Made by a program: the position numbers and the translations under genes
Part shown: piece after piece, positions 14,789 to 22,260 of the stretch
How the letters are laid out: each line of letters starts with the position of its first letter
Numbering within the stretch: position 1 is the stretch's first letter
Origin: JAOPZY01 sp036495025
Lineage (GTDB): Bacteria > Actinomycetota > CADDZG01 > JAHWKV01 > JAOPZY01
NCBI GenBank assembly: GCA_036495025.1
Contig: DASXNO010000134.1
Span: 1 to 26,653 of the forward strand
Length of the DNA stretch: 26,653 nt
Direction: 5' to 3'
The notes under the pieces: generated by a model
What the model saw: the letters and a program-made list of their open reading frames with translations, nothing else
What the model was told of the DNA's origin: nothing
The model's database searches: none

Positions 14789-16612
14789 TCAGGCGAGGTT
14801 CCGGAGCGCCTCGGAGGGCGAGAGGCGGGCGGCCCGGGCTGCGCCGACGCCGCCGGCGATCAGGCCCCCGAGCACCGCCAGGGCGACGCCGACGATCAGG
14901 GTCAACGGGTGGATCGGTGCCGTCAGGTGGATGGTCGACGTCGTCGTGACCGCCTGGGTCGACTGGCCGAAGAGACCGGAGAGGCTCGAGCCCTGGAAGG
15001 TGGAGACGCCGACGGCGTTGGCGGTCAGCGTCGGCGAGAAGTGGGCCACCGCTGCGCTGGCGCCGAAGCCCAGTGCGATGCCGAGCGCCCCGGCCACGAG
15101 GCCGATGCCGACGGTCTCGGCGACGATCTGGCGCACGACCCGGCCCCGGGACCACCCGATCGCCCGGAGCGTGCCGATCTCACGGACCCGCTTGCCGACC
15201 GACGAGAGGGTCAGCAGCATGGCGATCACGAAGGCCGCGGCCACCACGATGACCCCGAGGGCGCCGCCGAGGGAGTCCGCCAGCTTCTTCACGTCCTTGA
15301 GGGAGCCGGTGACCTGGTTGGCCAGCGACTGGGTGGTGATCACCGTCGCGCCGGGCAGCTCGGCCTGGATGCGATTGGCGACGGCGTTGACCTGGCTGGC
15401 GTCCTTCACCTTCACGAGGATCTGCGTGATCCGGCCCGACTTCCCGGCGAGGTTCTGGATCGTGGGGAGCGGGAAGTAGACGTCGGCGATCGTGCCCGTG
15501 AGCGTCGGCTTCACGAGACCGACGACCGTGTAGGTGGTCCCGTTGATCGGGAGCTGGGAGCCGACGCCGTCGGCGTGCTGGCTGGCGTAGGACTGGTTCA
15601 GCAGGATCTGGTTCGCTGCCCCGCTCCCGGTGCCGAGCCAGTGGCCGGACACGAGCTGGGAGGTCGTGACGAGGCCCGAGTTCGGGCTCGCCGGATCGAT
15701 GCCGGCGGCCGTGTAGCTGGTGGTGTTGATGTCGGTGGACGGAGGGTTGACCGCCTGGTTGATCGACCGGCGGGCCGTCGTGATCGAGGCGGTGTACTGC
15801 TGGAAGCGGACGGGCAGGCATTTCTGGAAGGCTCCGCCGCCGCCCCCGAAGCGAAGACCCGTGTCGGGGACGCCGCTGGGCGCCGGGGCAGGGCCGCCAC
15901 CATTCTTGGGCGTCACCGTGGCGGTCGCCTGGCCACGGTCGCCGATGCGGATACCGGAGCTCTGCAGGCAGGACTGCACCGCGGCCTGCTCGGCGTCGGT
16001 CAGCGGGGCGGGCGTGGCCGTGGTCGTCAGGGTCTCACCGCCGGTGACGAAGGTGGCGGTCTGGGTGGGGACCGTGCCGGTCTGGTGCTCGACGAGCTGC
16101 GTGAGCCCGGCCGTCGCCGAGGCGACCCCCGGGACGTTCACCGTGGCGGTGAGGGCGTCGGAGGGGAAGCTCAGCAGGGTCGAGGAGAGGAAGAAGTCGT
16201 GCGTGAACTTGGTGCCCGCCGGCCCGAGCTTCGAGAGGTCGGTGGTGACGTTGCTGTTCTCGGCGAGCAGGGCGGTTGCGTCGCTGGCGTTCGCGCCGTT
16301 GAGGCCGACCGCGGCCCCACCGCCCCCACCGCCGTTGGCGCCGTTGGCGAAGAACCCGCCGCCGTTGTTCGGCGCACCGTTGTTGGGGGCGCCGTTGCCG
16401 GTCGCCGTCGAGGTGGCCACCCGGGTGACCAGGATGTCGGTACCGATCGACGACAGCGGCTGCAGGACGGCGGTCTGGGCCTCGCTCAACCCCTGGGAGA
16501 GGCCGATGATGCCGAGAACGAGGCCCACGCCGACGGCCAGGCCGAGTGCCGTGACGACGGTTCGGCCCCATCGGCGGCGGAGTTCCTGGAGCAGGTACCC
16601 TCGTTGGAACAT
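14789..16612 (-). CDS. MacB/FtsX-like ABC transporter permease
   Basis: A 607-residue permease with one N-terminal membrane helix (about residues 18-40, after the basic start QELRRRWGRT), a large extracytoplasmic domain (about 45-440) and three C-terminal helices (about 445-470, 495-525 and 570-597), the last followed by AARLSPSEALRNLA, the FtsX/MacB terminus. The external domain contains a Gly/Asn/Ala-rich low-complexity segment (about residues 72-110) and a possible disulfide (AVQSCLQSS and AFQKCLPVR). Substrate unknown. ATG 16612 has GGGAGGATCT before it. Partner ATPase follows. Confidence 0.92.
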   Translation of the reverse strand: MFQRGYLLQELRRRWGRTVVTALGLAVGVGLVLGIIGLSQGLSEAQTAVLQPLSSIGTDILVTRVATSTATGNGAPNNGAPNNGGGFFANGANGGGGGGAAVGLNGANASDATALLAENSNVTTDLSKLGPAGTKFTHDFFLSSTLLSFPSDALTATVNVPGVASATAGLTQLVEHQTGTVPTQTATFVTGGETLTTTATPAPLTDAEQAAVQSCLQSSGIRIGDRGQATATVTPKNGGGPAPAPSGVPDTGLRFGGGGGAFQKCLPVRFQQYTASITTARRSINQAVNPPSTDINTTSYTAAGIDPASPNSGLVTTSQLVSGHWLGTGSGAANQILLNQSYASQHADGVGSQLPINGTTYTVVGLVKPTLTGTIADVYFPLPTIQNLAGKSGRITQILVKVKDASQVNAVANRIQAELPGATVITTQSLANQVTGSLKDVKKLADSLGGALGVIVVAAAFVIAMLLTLSSVGKRVREIGTLRAIGWSRGRVVRQIVAETVGIGLVAGALGIALGFGASAAVAHFSPTLTANAVGVSTFQGSSLSGLFGQSTQAVTTTSTIHLTAPIHPLTLIVGVALAVLGGLIAGGVGAARAARLSPSEALRNLA

Positions 16613-16660
16613 AGATCCTCCCGGGACTTGGTTGTGCGGCGTGGGCTGGGTTGTCAGTCC

Positions 16661-17452
16661 TTAGTAACGGCCCGGGAGGTTGGGTAATGCTGGAAGTTTG
16701 CTGTGGGCAGCCTGGGAACCCCAGGCCGGCGCCAGGCGCAGGCCCCAGGACAGGCCCTGAGCGAAGTCCGCCCCCGACGAGTGCCCGATGCCGCCCAGCG
16801 CCCGGGCCGCCGACGCGGCCGCAGCGACGTCGCCGGCGACGGCCGCGGCGAGGAGGTCGTGCACCGGTGCGAGGGCCTGGCCGCGGGCCGCCCAGAGCAG
16901 GAAGGCGCCCGAGATGCCCGTCGTGCGGACGCTGCCGGCAACCGCCACGAGGTCGTCCCCGCAGGCGTCGCCGGTGAGCGCCCGGCGTGCGAACAGGATC
17001 CCGCCGAGGGCGTCGTCACCGGCGGGCGTGAGGCCGGGGCCTGCCCCACCGAGCCTCGCGGCTACCTCCGGCAGGTCGCCGTTGTCGCCCGTGCCGCCGT
17101 TGCCAAGCGCCAGGACGGCCGCCGCGGCTCGCGGCCCGGGCACGAGGTTGCCGGCGGCGACGGGGTCGAGGACCTGGAGCACGAGCGGCAGGGCCGCGGC
17201 GAGCGACGCCGGGTCCGGGAGCGCTCCGCGCCACACCGGGACGCCGCCCAGGTCGAGCCGGGCCGCCTCGCGCGTCGGAGCGGTGTCCAGGAGCACGTGC
17301 AGCGGCCCCGGCTCGACCCCCGGAGCCACGAACGCGGCGATGCCCCCCGGCGTGGCGACGTAGAGCGCCCGGGGGAAGGTTGCGAGGACCCTGCGCTCCC
17401 CCGGCTGCGCCAGCGCTTCGGCGGCGCCCATCCCGGCGAGCAGGGCCCTCAC
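16661..17452 (-). CDS. allH: DUF2877 protein, AllH-like subunit of oxamate carbamoyltransferase
   Basis: The 263-residue protein carries the DUF2877 hallmark GAGPGLTPAGDDALGGILFA (about residues 150-169), and GIGHSSGADFAQGLSWGL near the C-terminus. In E. coli the DUF2877 protein (YlbF/AllH) works with FdrA (AllF) and the DUF1116 protein (AllG). Start GTG 17452 lies four bases after the allG stop, with AAGGGGTAAGG as ribosome site, so the two are co-translated. The frame stays open far upstream to 18370, but that part is the shadow of allG. Subunit role is by family; the exact chemistry per subunit is not clear from sequence. Confidence 0.86.
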   Translation of the reverse strand: MRALLAGMGAAEALAQPGERRVLATFPRALYVATPGGIAAFVAPGVEPGPLHVLLDTAPTREAARLDLGGVPVWRGALPDPASLAAALPLVLQVLDPVAAGNLVPGPRAAAAVLALGNGGTGDNGDLPEVAARLGGAGPGLTPAGDDALGGILFARRALTGDACGDDLVAVAGSVRTTGISGAFLLWAARGQALAPVHDLLAAAVAGDVAAAASAARALGGIGHSSGADFAQGLSWGLRLAPAWGSQAAHSKLPALPNLPGRY

Positions 17453-17456
17453 GGCC

Positions 17457-18908
17457 TTACCCCTTGACGGACTCGGCGACGCCGAGGAGGGCGGCCTGGA
17501 AGGCGGGCAGGGGGGCGGTTGCGACGCCGGCGCCGATCTGACCCCGGCCCTCGCTGGCGTCGAGGATGCCCGTGGTGATGCCGGGCGGGACCTCGAGCGT
17601 GACGACCCGGCGCACGTCGATGCCGATCGGCGAACCCGAGAAGTCCAGGTACGGGATGCGGAACCTGGTGCTGCGGCCTGCGCAGATCGACTCCATCGCC
17701 CGCGTGGCCGCCACCGCCCCCGCCATCTTGCCGCCGAGAAACGTCGCCACCGCCGGTGACGCCGCCGCGGCGGCGCCCCCGAGACCGAGGGTCTCGAGCA
17801 CCGCGCTGTCCCCGATGTCCGGTGCGGCGTCGTCGGGGCCGTAGCCGGGGTGGAACAGCGCCCGGCCCACGTCCGGGGCGGGGGCGGTGAACCAACGGTC
17901 GAGGCCGGCGACCTTGATGCCGAAGGTGGTCCCGTTGCGGGCCATCCCGGTGACGATCGTGGACCCGGGCACGCTGGAGGCCCACTCCGACGTCGCCTTG
18001 GCGGCGGCCATGACGATGTTGAGGAACAGCAGGTGGTTGGCGGCCAGGAACCGGGCCACCTCGACGCCACGGTCGCCGTCCGCCGCCACGAGGCCGGGCA
18101 GCAGGGCACGGACGAGCAGGTTGGTGCACGCCTGGGTCCGCATGTGGGCGTCGTCGCCCATCTGCAGCCCCTGTGCCGCAACCGAGAAGACGTCGATGGG
18201 GCCGCCCGCCTCGATGGTGGCAGCGACCGCCGACTCCAGGACCGGCCGGACCGCCTCCCGCAGCAGCACGAGCCTGGCGACCGCGTCCGGCGTCTCGACG
18301 CCGAACCACGGGGCCGCCCCCGGGCCCTGGTTGATGCCGGCGAACGCACGGTTGCCCTGCGGGCCGCCACCCTGAGGGTTCTCGACGACGAATACCGGCG
18401 CCGAGGGTCCGAGCACGGTCGCCATCGGTCCGACCGTCACGTGCTCGTTGGCGGGCTGTAGGTCCACGTCGCCCGAGGCGATCAGGGCCTCGGCCGCCTC
18501 CGGACCCTCCGCCCAGCCTTCCGCCATCACCGCGGCCCGAGCCGAGCGCCGCAGGGGGTCGCAGACGTCCGCCCAGGCGACCGGGGGGCCGGGGTGCAGG
18601 AGCGTCCGCTCCCCCATCCCCGGCACCACGTCGGAGGCCGTCGCCAGCCCAACCAGGACGGGTGCGGCACTGTCGAGGCGCCGGCAGACCTCGGCGTTGG
18701 CCCGGTCGATGCGCTCCGAGGAGGGGCCGTAGGTCTCGACGAGGGCGGCGACGAGGCCGGGGTCGCCCCCGGCGGGGATCCGCCACTCGACGTCGACGAC
18801 CGGCGCCCCCTGGGAGCGCACGGCGTCGCCGAACAGCCTGAGGCCGACGTTCACCACGGCGACCTGGTGGGGGAGCTCCACGACGGAGCCGGTATCGTGG
18901 TCGGTCAA
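17457..18908 (-). CDS. allG: DUF1116 protein, AllG-like subunit of oxamate carbamoyltransferase
   Basis: A 483-residue DUF1116 (YlbE/AllG) protein. Family landmarks are VVNVGLRLFGDAVRSQGAPV (about 18-37), VENPQGGGPQGNRAFAGINQ (near 174-193), the MGDDAHMRTQACTNLL block (about 266-281), VTGMARNGTTFGI and PYLDFSGSPIGID (near 434). Together with FdrA and AllH it would form the carbamoyl-transfer complex producing carbamoyl phosphate for the kinase at 10268. Start is TTG 18908 with AGGAG nine bases upstream. It is separated by only 26 bases from the divergent OsmC-like gene, so its promoter must overlap that gene's leader or coding region. Confidence 0.88.
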   Translation of the reverse strand: MTDHDTGSVVELPHQVAVVNVGLRLFGDAVRSQGAPVVDVEWRIPAGGDPGLVAALVETYGPSSERIDRANAEVCRRLDSAAPVLVGLATASDVVPGMGERTLLHPGPPVAWADVCDPLRRSARAAVMAEGWAEGPEAAEALIASGDVDLQPANEHVTVGPMATVLGPSAPVFVVENPQGGGPQGNRAFAGINQGPGAAPWFGVETPDAVARLVLLREAVRPVLESAVAATIEAGGPIDVFSVAAQGLQMGDDAHMRTQACTNLLVRALLPGLVAADGDRGVEVARFLAANHLLFLNIVMAAAKATSEWASSVPGSTIVTGMARNGTTFGIKVAGLDRWFTAPAPDVGRALFHPGYGPDDAAPDIGDSAVLETLGLGGAAAAASPAVATFLGGKMAGAVAATRAMESICAGRSTRFRIPYLDFSGSPIGIDVRRVVTLEVPPGITTGILDASEGRGQIGAGVATAPLPAFQAALLGVAESVKG

Positions 18909-18934
18909 TGTCGAGGTCTCCTGGGGGGTAAGGA

Positions 18935-19324
18935 ATGACCGAGCTGGAGCTCACCGCCCACTGGGAGGGCGGCTACCGGATGCGGACCGAGGTGCGCGGG
19001 CTGGAGATCCGGGCCGACGAGCCACCCGAATACCGCGGCGACAATACGGGGCCGATGCCCACGGAGCTGTTCCTCGCCTCGCTCGCCTCGTGCTTCGGGA
19101 TGGCGGTCGTGCACGCCGGCCGAAAGCGGGGCATCGACCTGCCGGACGTGGCCGTCAGGGTCACGGGGACGTATGAGGGCCTCCGCTTCGCCCGGATCCG
19201 GGTCGAGGTGATCTCGTCGCATCCCCGGGAGGCACTCGAGCCGCTGCTGGAACGGGCCGTCAGCTACTGCTACGTCTCGAACACGCTGCTGCACCAACCC
19301 GTGATGGAGTTCGTGATCGCGTAG
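18935..19324 (+). CDS. OsmC/Ohr-family protein
   Basis: The 129-residue protein has the OsmC fold signature: GPMPTELFLASLASCFGMAV (about residues 39-58) with the first redox cysteine C53, and a second cysteine in SYCYVSNTL (C113). Family members reduce organic hydroperoxides using the cysteine pair, although many are uncharacterised. ATG 18935 has GGGGTAAGGA directly before it. The gene is single on the plus strand, divergent from allG and convergent with the lyase operon. Its end is duplicated: a 15-bp-period repeat places a second stop just after the first (19311-19338). Confidence 0.85.
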   Translation: MTELELTAHWEGGYRMRTEVRGLEIRADEPPEYRGDNTGPMPTELFLASLASCFGMAVVHAGRKRGIDLPDVAVRVTGTYEGLRFARIRVEVISSHPREALEPLLERAVSYCYVSNTLLHQPVMEFVIA

Positions 19325-19338
19325 CTCGTGATCGCGTA
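19311..19338. repeat. 15-bp tandem duplication of the OsmC-like gene's stop region
   Basis: TCGTGATCGCGTA occurs at 19311-19323 and again at 19326-19338. The first copy encodes the last residues and the TAG stop; the second, in the same frame, ends in TAA. The duplicate lies in the 17-base gap before the convergent lyase stop (19342). Confidence 0.9.
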
Positions 19339-19341
19339 ACG

Positions 19342-20841
19342 TCACCGGCCCGCCACCTCCTCGGCGGCCTTCACGAGGGCGCGCTCCGACTCGTCGAAGC
19401 CCGCCTGGCGCCGCTCCGCGCTCGCCCGGATGCGGGCGGCCGCCGCACGGCACTCGGCGACCATCGTCCGCACAACGTCCGGTGCGGCACCGCCGGGCGA
19501 GCGGCGGGTCCCCACGATGGCCCGGGGGTCGAGCACGTCGGTCAGGTCGGCGCCGGCGAGGCCCAGCCGCCGCCCGATCCGGGTCTCGGCCGCCTCCTCG
19601 ATCATCTCGGCGGTGAGGTCGATCCCCCGGAGGCCCTCGGCCGCTGCCCGCCGGACCGCCGCCCCGACGACGACGTACGCGGTGCGGTAGTCGACGCCGC
19701 AGGTCTGCATGACGAACTCGGCGAGGTCGGTCGCCTGGGAGAAGCCGGACTCCAGGGACGCCCACATCCGCTCCGGGTGGACCTCGAGCGTCCTGACGAC
19801 GCCGGACATCAGGCGGGTCACCTTCCCCGCCAGTGCGAGGGACCGGGGCACCTCGCCGTAGGCGAAGATCAGGTTGTCGGTCCGGGCGCTCGGCGTCTTG
19901 ACCACGGCAAGGAATCCCGACAGTCGCCCGATCAGCACCCCGGCGGCGCCCCGCACGATCGAGAGGGCGTAGGGGTTGCGCTTCTGCGGCATCAGGACGC
20001 TGGAGCGGGTGTACGGGCCGGCGAGGTCGACGAAGCCGAACTCCTGGCTGTCCCAGATCTCGAGGTCCTCCGCCAGCTTGCTCAGCGTCGAGGCGAGGCT
20101 GGCCGAGGTGGCGAGGACGTCGATCAGGCCGTCGGTCTGCCACATCGCGTCCCGGGTGTGGTCGATCAGTCCGTCGAAGCCCAGCAGCGACGCCGTGCGG
20201 TCCCGGTCGAGGCCGAGGCGGCTGCCGTTGACGCAGCCCGCCCCGCCGGGGCTGCGGTTGACCCAGTCGCCGGCGGCGAGCAGGCGCTCGGCGTCACGGA
20301 GGGCCGGGTAGGCGAAGGTGAGGACGTAGTGGCCGAAGGTCGAGGGCTGGGCCTGCTGGAGGTAGGTCTGGTCGGGCATGACCGTCTCGGCGTGGGCGGC
20401 GGCCAGGACGGCGGCGGCCTCGGCGAAGGACGCCGCATCGACGACGAGGCCGGCGACGAGGCGCCGCAGGTGCAGGCGCAGCGCCACCCGGCCGGCCTCC
20501 CGGCGCGGGCGCCCTGCATGGAGCCAGCCGGCGTCGTCGCCGAGGCGCTGCACGAAATAGGCCTCCCGGCTGTTGTAGGGATCACCGTAGGCGGGGTCGT
20601 ACGGGAAATCCTCGGCCGGGACCGACCGCACGACGTCGAGGACGGCGCCGATGACCCTTGCCGCCGGACCGGGCGGGACCACCCCGCGCTCGGCGAGCAC
20701 CAGCAGGTGGGCGAGGTCGGCCATGTTGAGGCCGTCGTGGAGGAGCGGGGCGTCCGCAATCTCGAGGGCGAAGCCGCTCTCGACGAGCTCGCGGGCCGGG
20801 GCCTCCGCCGAGGGGCCGACGTCACCTCCGCCCACGGACAC
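19342..20841 (-). CDS. Argininosuccinate-lyase-like protein of the fumarase/aspartase superfamily, family motifs lost
   Basis: The 499-residue helical lyase aligns along its length with argininosuccinate lyase: early ADLAHLLVLAERGVVP (41-56), TYLQQAQPSTFGHYVLTF (159-176), and the signature loop SSVLMPQKRNP (280-290) with catalytic S281, K287 and N289 kept. Two defining motifs are changed. The substrate-binding HTGRSRNDQ stretch reads HAGRPRREA (108-116), and the catalytic His of THLQRAQP is Tyr160. It is therefore unlikely to cleave argininosuccinate, but the fumarase-type elimination machinery with the Ser base is intact, so another substrate is expected. Last gene of the three-gene operon; GTG 20841 is chosen for frame and coverage. 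A 90-base gap with nested inverted repeats precedes it. Confidence 0.8.
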   Translation of the reverse strand: MSVGGGDVGPSAEAPARELVESGFALEIADAPLLHDGLNMADLAHLLVLAERGVVPPGPAARVIGAVLDVVRSVPAEDFPYDPAYGDPYNSREAYFVQRLGDDAGWLHAGRPRREAGRVALRLHLRRLVAGLVVDAASFAEAAAVLAAAHAETVMPDQTYLQQAQPSTFGHYVLTFAYPALRDAERLLAAGDWVNRSPGGAGCVNGSRLGLDRDRTASLLGFDGLIDHTRDAMWQTDGLIDVLATSASLASTLSKLAEDLEIWDSQEFGFVDLAGPYTRSSVLMPQKRNPYALSIVRGAAGVLIGRLSGFLAVVKTPSARTDNLIFAYGEVPRSLALAGKVTRLMSGVVRTLEVHPERMWASLESGFSQATDLAEFVMQTCGVDYRTAYVVVGAAVRRAAAEGLRGIDLTAEMIEEAAETRIGRRLGLAGADLTDVLDPRAIVGTRRSPGGAAPDVVRTMVAECRAAAARIRASAERRQAGFDESERALVKAAEEVAGR

Positions 20842-20871
20842 CCCCGGAGGGCCCTGCCCTCAGTCCGGACG

Positions 20872-20917
20872 AGGTTAGTCCGAAATCGCGCACATACGCG
20901 CGACCCACACCTAACCT
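20872..20917. promoter_or_regulatory. Nested inverted repeats between the two lyase genes
   Basis: Outer arms AGGTTAG (20872-20878) and CTAACCT (20911-20917) enclose inner arms TCGCGC (20886-20891) and GCGCGA (20898-20903) around ACATAC. It lies 31 bases before the start of the downstream lyase and 15 bases after the stop of the upstream one. No T-run follows. Could be an operator for an internal promoter, or an RNA element regulating the second lyase. Confidence 0.5.
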
Positions 20918-20931
20918 TCCGCTGGCCCTCC

Positions 20932-22260
20932 TCACGGCCACACCTCCGGCTCGCTCGCCCGGGCGGCGCGGGCCCGTCGGAGCACCTCGTCGACCATCGC
21001 CCCGGCGGCACCGGCATCGGGTCTGAGCAGGTCCGTCGCGTCGAGACCGGCGGCGGCCGCGACGTCCTCGAGCGATCCCCCGGCCGCCAGCAGGAGCTGG
21101 AGGCGGGCCTGGGCTGCGTGCTTGCCCTCGGAGCGCGCCAGCGTCGCCAGCAGCTTCTCGGAGGCGGCCATGGCGCCGAGGTTGCGGCGCATCGCTTCGG
21201 GGTGGACCTCGAGACCTGCCAGCATCCGCTTGGCGAGGTCGAGCGCGGCCCCCGTCAGCAGGCACGCCTCGGGGACCGCGGCCCATTCCGCCTTCCAGCC
21301 CCGGCCGTCCCGCTCTCCCTCGGCGACCATCCCCTCCAGGACGACCCCCTCCTGCGCCCGGACGAGGCGCGACAGGGTGACGAGGTGCTCGGCGACCTCC
21401 GGGTTGCGCTTGTGCGGCATCGTGATGCTACCGACGCCGCCGGCCACCGGGGTCTCGGCCAGCTCGCCGATCTCGGGCCGGGAGAGCTGGTACACCTCGT
21501 TGCCCACGCGGGCGAGGGTCGCGGTGACCAGGGCCAGCAGGTGGACGAGCTCGGCGGGCCGGTCACGGGAGGAGGTCCACGAGATGGCCGGGTCCTCGAG
21601 GCCGAGCAGTTGGCAGAAGCGCCTCCGGAGCTCGATGCCCTGCGACCCGAAGAAGGCGAGCGTTCCGACGCCCCCGCCGAGCTGCCCGGCGAGCAGGCGC
21701 GGCCCCGCCCCCCGGAGGCGGTCGAGGTGGCGGCGCAGCTCGTCGGCCCAGCCGGCGACCTTGGCACCGAACGTGATCGGCGACCCGGGCTGGCCGTGGG
21801 TCCGCCCCGCCATGAGGGTGTCGCGGTGGGCGCCCGCCAGCGAGAGCAGCGTCTCCTCGATGGCCCGCAGGTCCCGCCACACCACGCCGAGGACCTTCTT
21901 CGCTGCGAGGGCGCTCCAGGTGTCGGTGATGTCCTGAACCGTGGCACCGTAGTAGACCCATTCCCGTGCCTCGTCCGGCAGCACCGCCTGCAGCCCGCGG
22001 ATGAGGCCCAGCGTCGAGTGGCCGGTGCGGCGCGTCTCCTCCGCGACCGCGCCGAGGTCGAGCAGCTCCACCGAGGACGCCGCGGCGATGGCCTTGGCGG
22101 CCTCCTCGGGGATGATGCCCAGCTCGGCCTGGGCCTGGGCCAGCGTGGCGAGGACGTCGAGCCACCCCTGGATCCGGGGGGCCTCGCCGAAGACGCGCCG
22201 CAGCTCGTCGGTTGCCCAGAGGTGGCCGTAGAGGGCCGAGTCGGTCAGGCGGGCGTCCAT
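20932..22260 (-). CDS. Adenylosuccinate-lyase / carboxymuconate-cycloisomerase-like lyase
   Basis: A 442-residue class II fumarase-superfamily lyase. Conserved blocks: TGHSTLGLI (79-87) keeping a His as in PurB, GATVQDITDT (105-114; the usual TS pair is TV here), AGRTHGQPGSPITFG (151-165) with catalytic-type His155, and the signature GSITMPHKRNPEVAEH (277-292) with Ser278, Lys284, Asn286. This supports a beta-elimination releasing fumarate or a related acid from an N- or C-substituted succinate. It is unlikely to be the housekeeping purB, since no purine genes are near and it is paired with a second lyase. ATG 22260 overlaps the preceding gene by 16 bases, so the two are translationally coupled. 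Confidence 0.83.
   Translation of the reverse strand: MDARLTDSALYGHLWATDELRRVFGEAPRIQGWLDVLATLAQAQAELGIIPEEAAKAIAAASSVELLDLGAVAEETRRTGHSTLGLIRGLQAVLPDEAREWVYYGATVQDITDTWSALAAKKVLGVVWRDLRAIEETLLSLAGAHRDTLMAGRTHGQPGSPITFGAKVAGWADELRRHLDRLRGAGPRLLAGQLGGGVGTLAFFGSQGIELRRRFCQLLGLEDPAISWTSSRDRPAELVHLLALVTATLARVGNEVYQLSRPEIGELAETPVAGGVGSITMPHKRNPEVAEHLVTLSRLVRAQEGVVLEGMVAEGERDGRGWKAEWAAVPEACLLTGAALDLAKRMLAGLEVHPEAMRRNLGAMAASEKLLATLARSEGKHAAQARLQLLLAAGGSLEDVAAAAGLDATDLLRPDAGAAGAMVDEVLRRARAARASEPEVWP

Noticed and set aside
14909..16687. 592-codon plus-strand open frame opposite the ABC permease
   Set aside because: No motif or ribosome site; the permease frame has clear membrane helices and the FtsX/MacB C-terminus.
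16661..18370. A single 569-residue protein extending the DUF2877 frame upstream
   Set aside because: The upstream part is the shadow of the DUF1116 gene; GTG 17452 with a strong ribosome site gives the family length.
20932..22260. Housekeeping purB
   Set aside because: No purine biosynthesis genes nearby, the TS pair of the family motif is TV, and the gene is coupled to an unknown protein and a second lyase.
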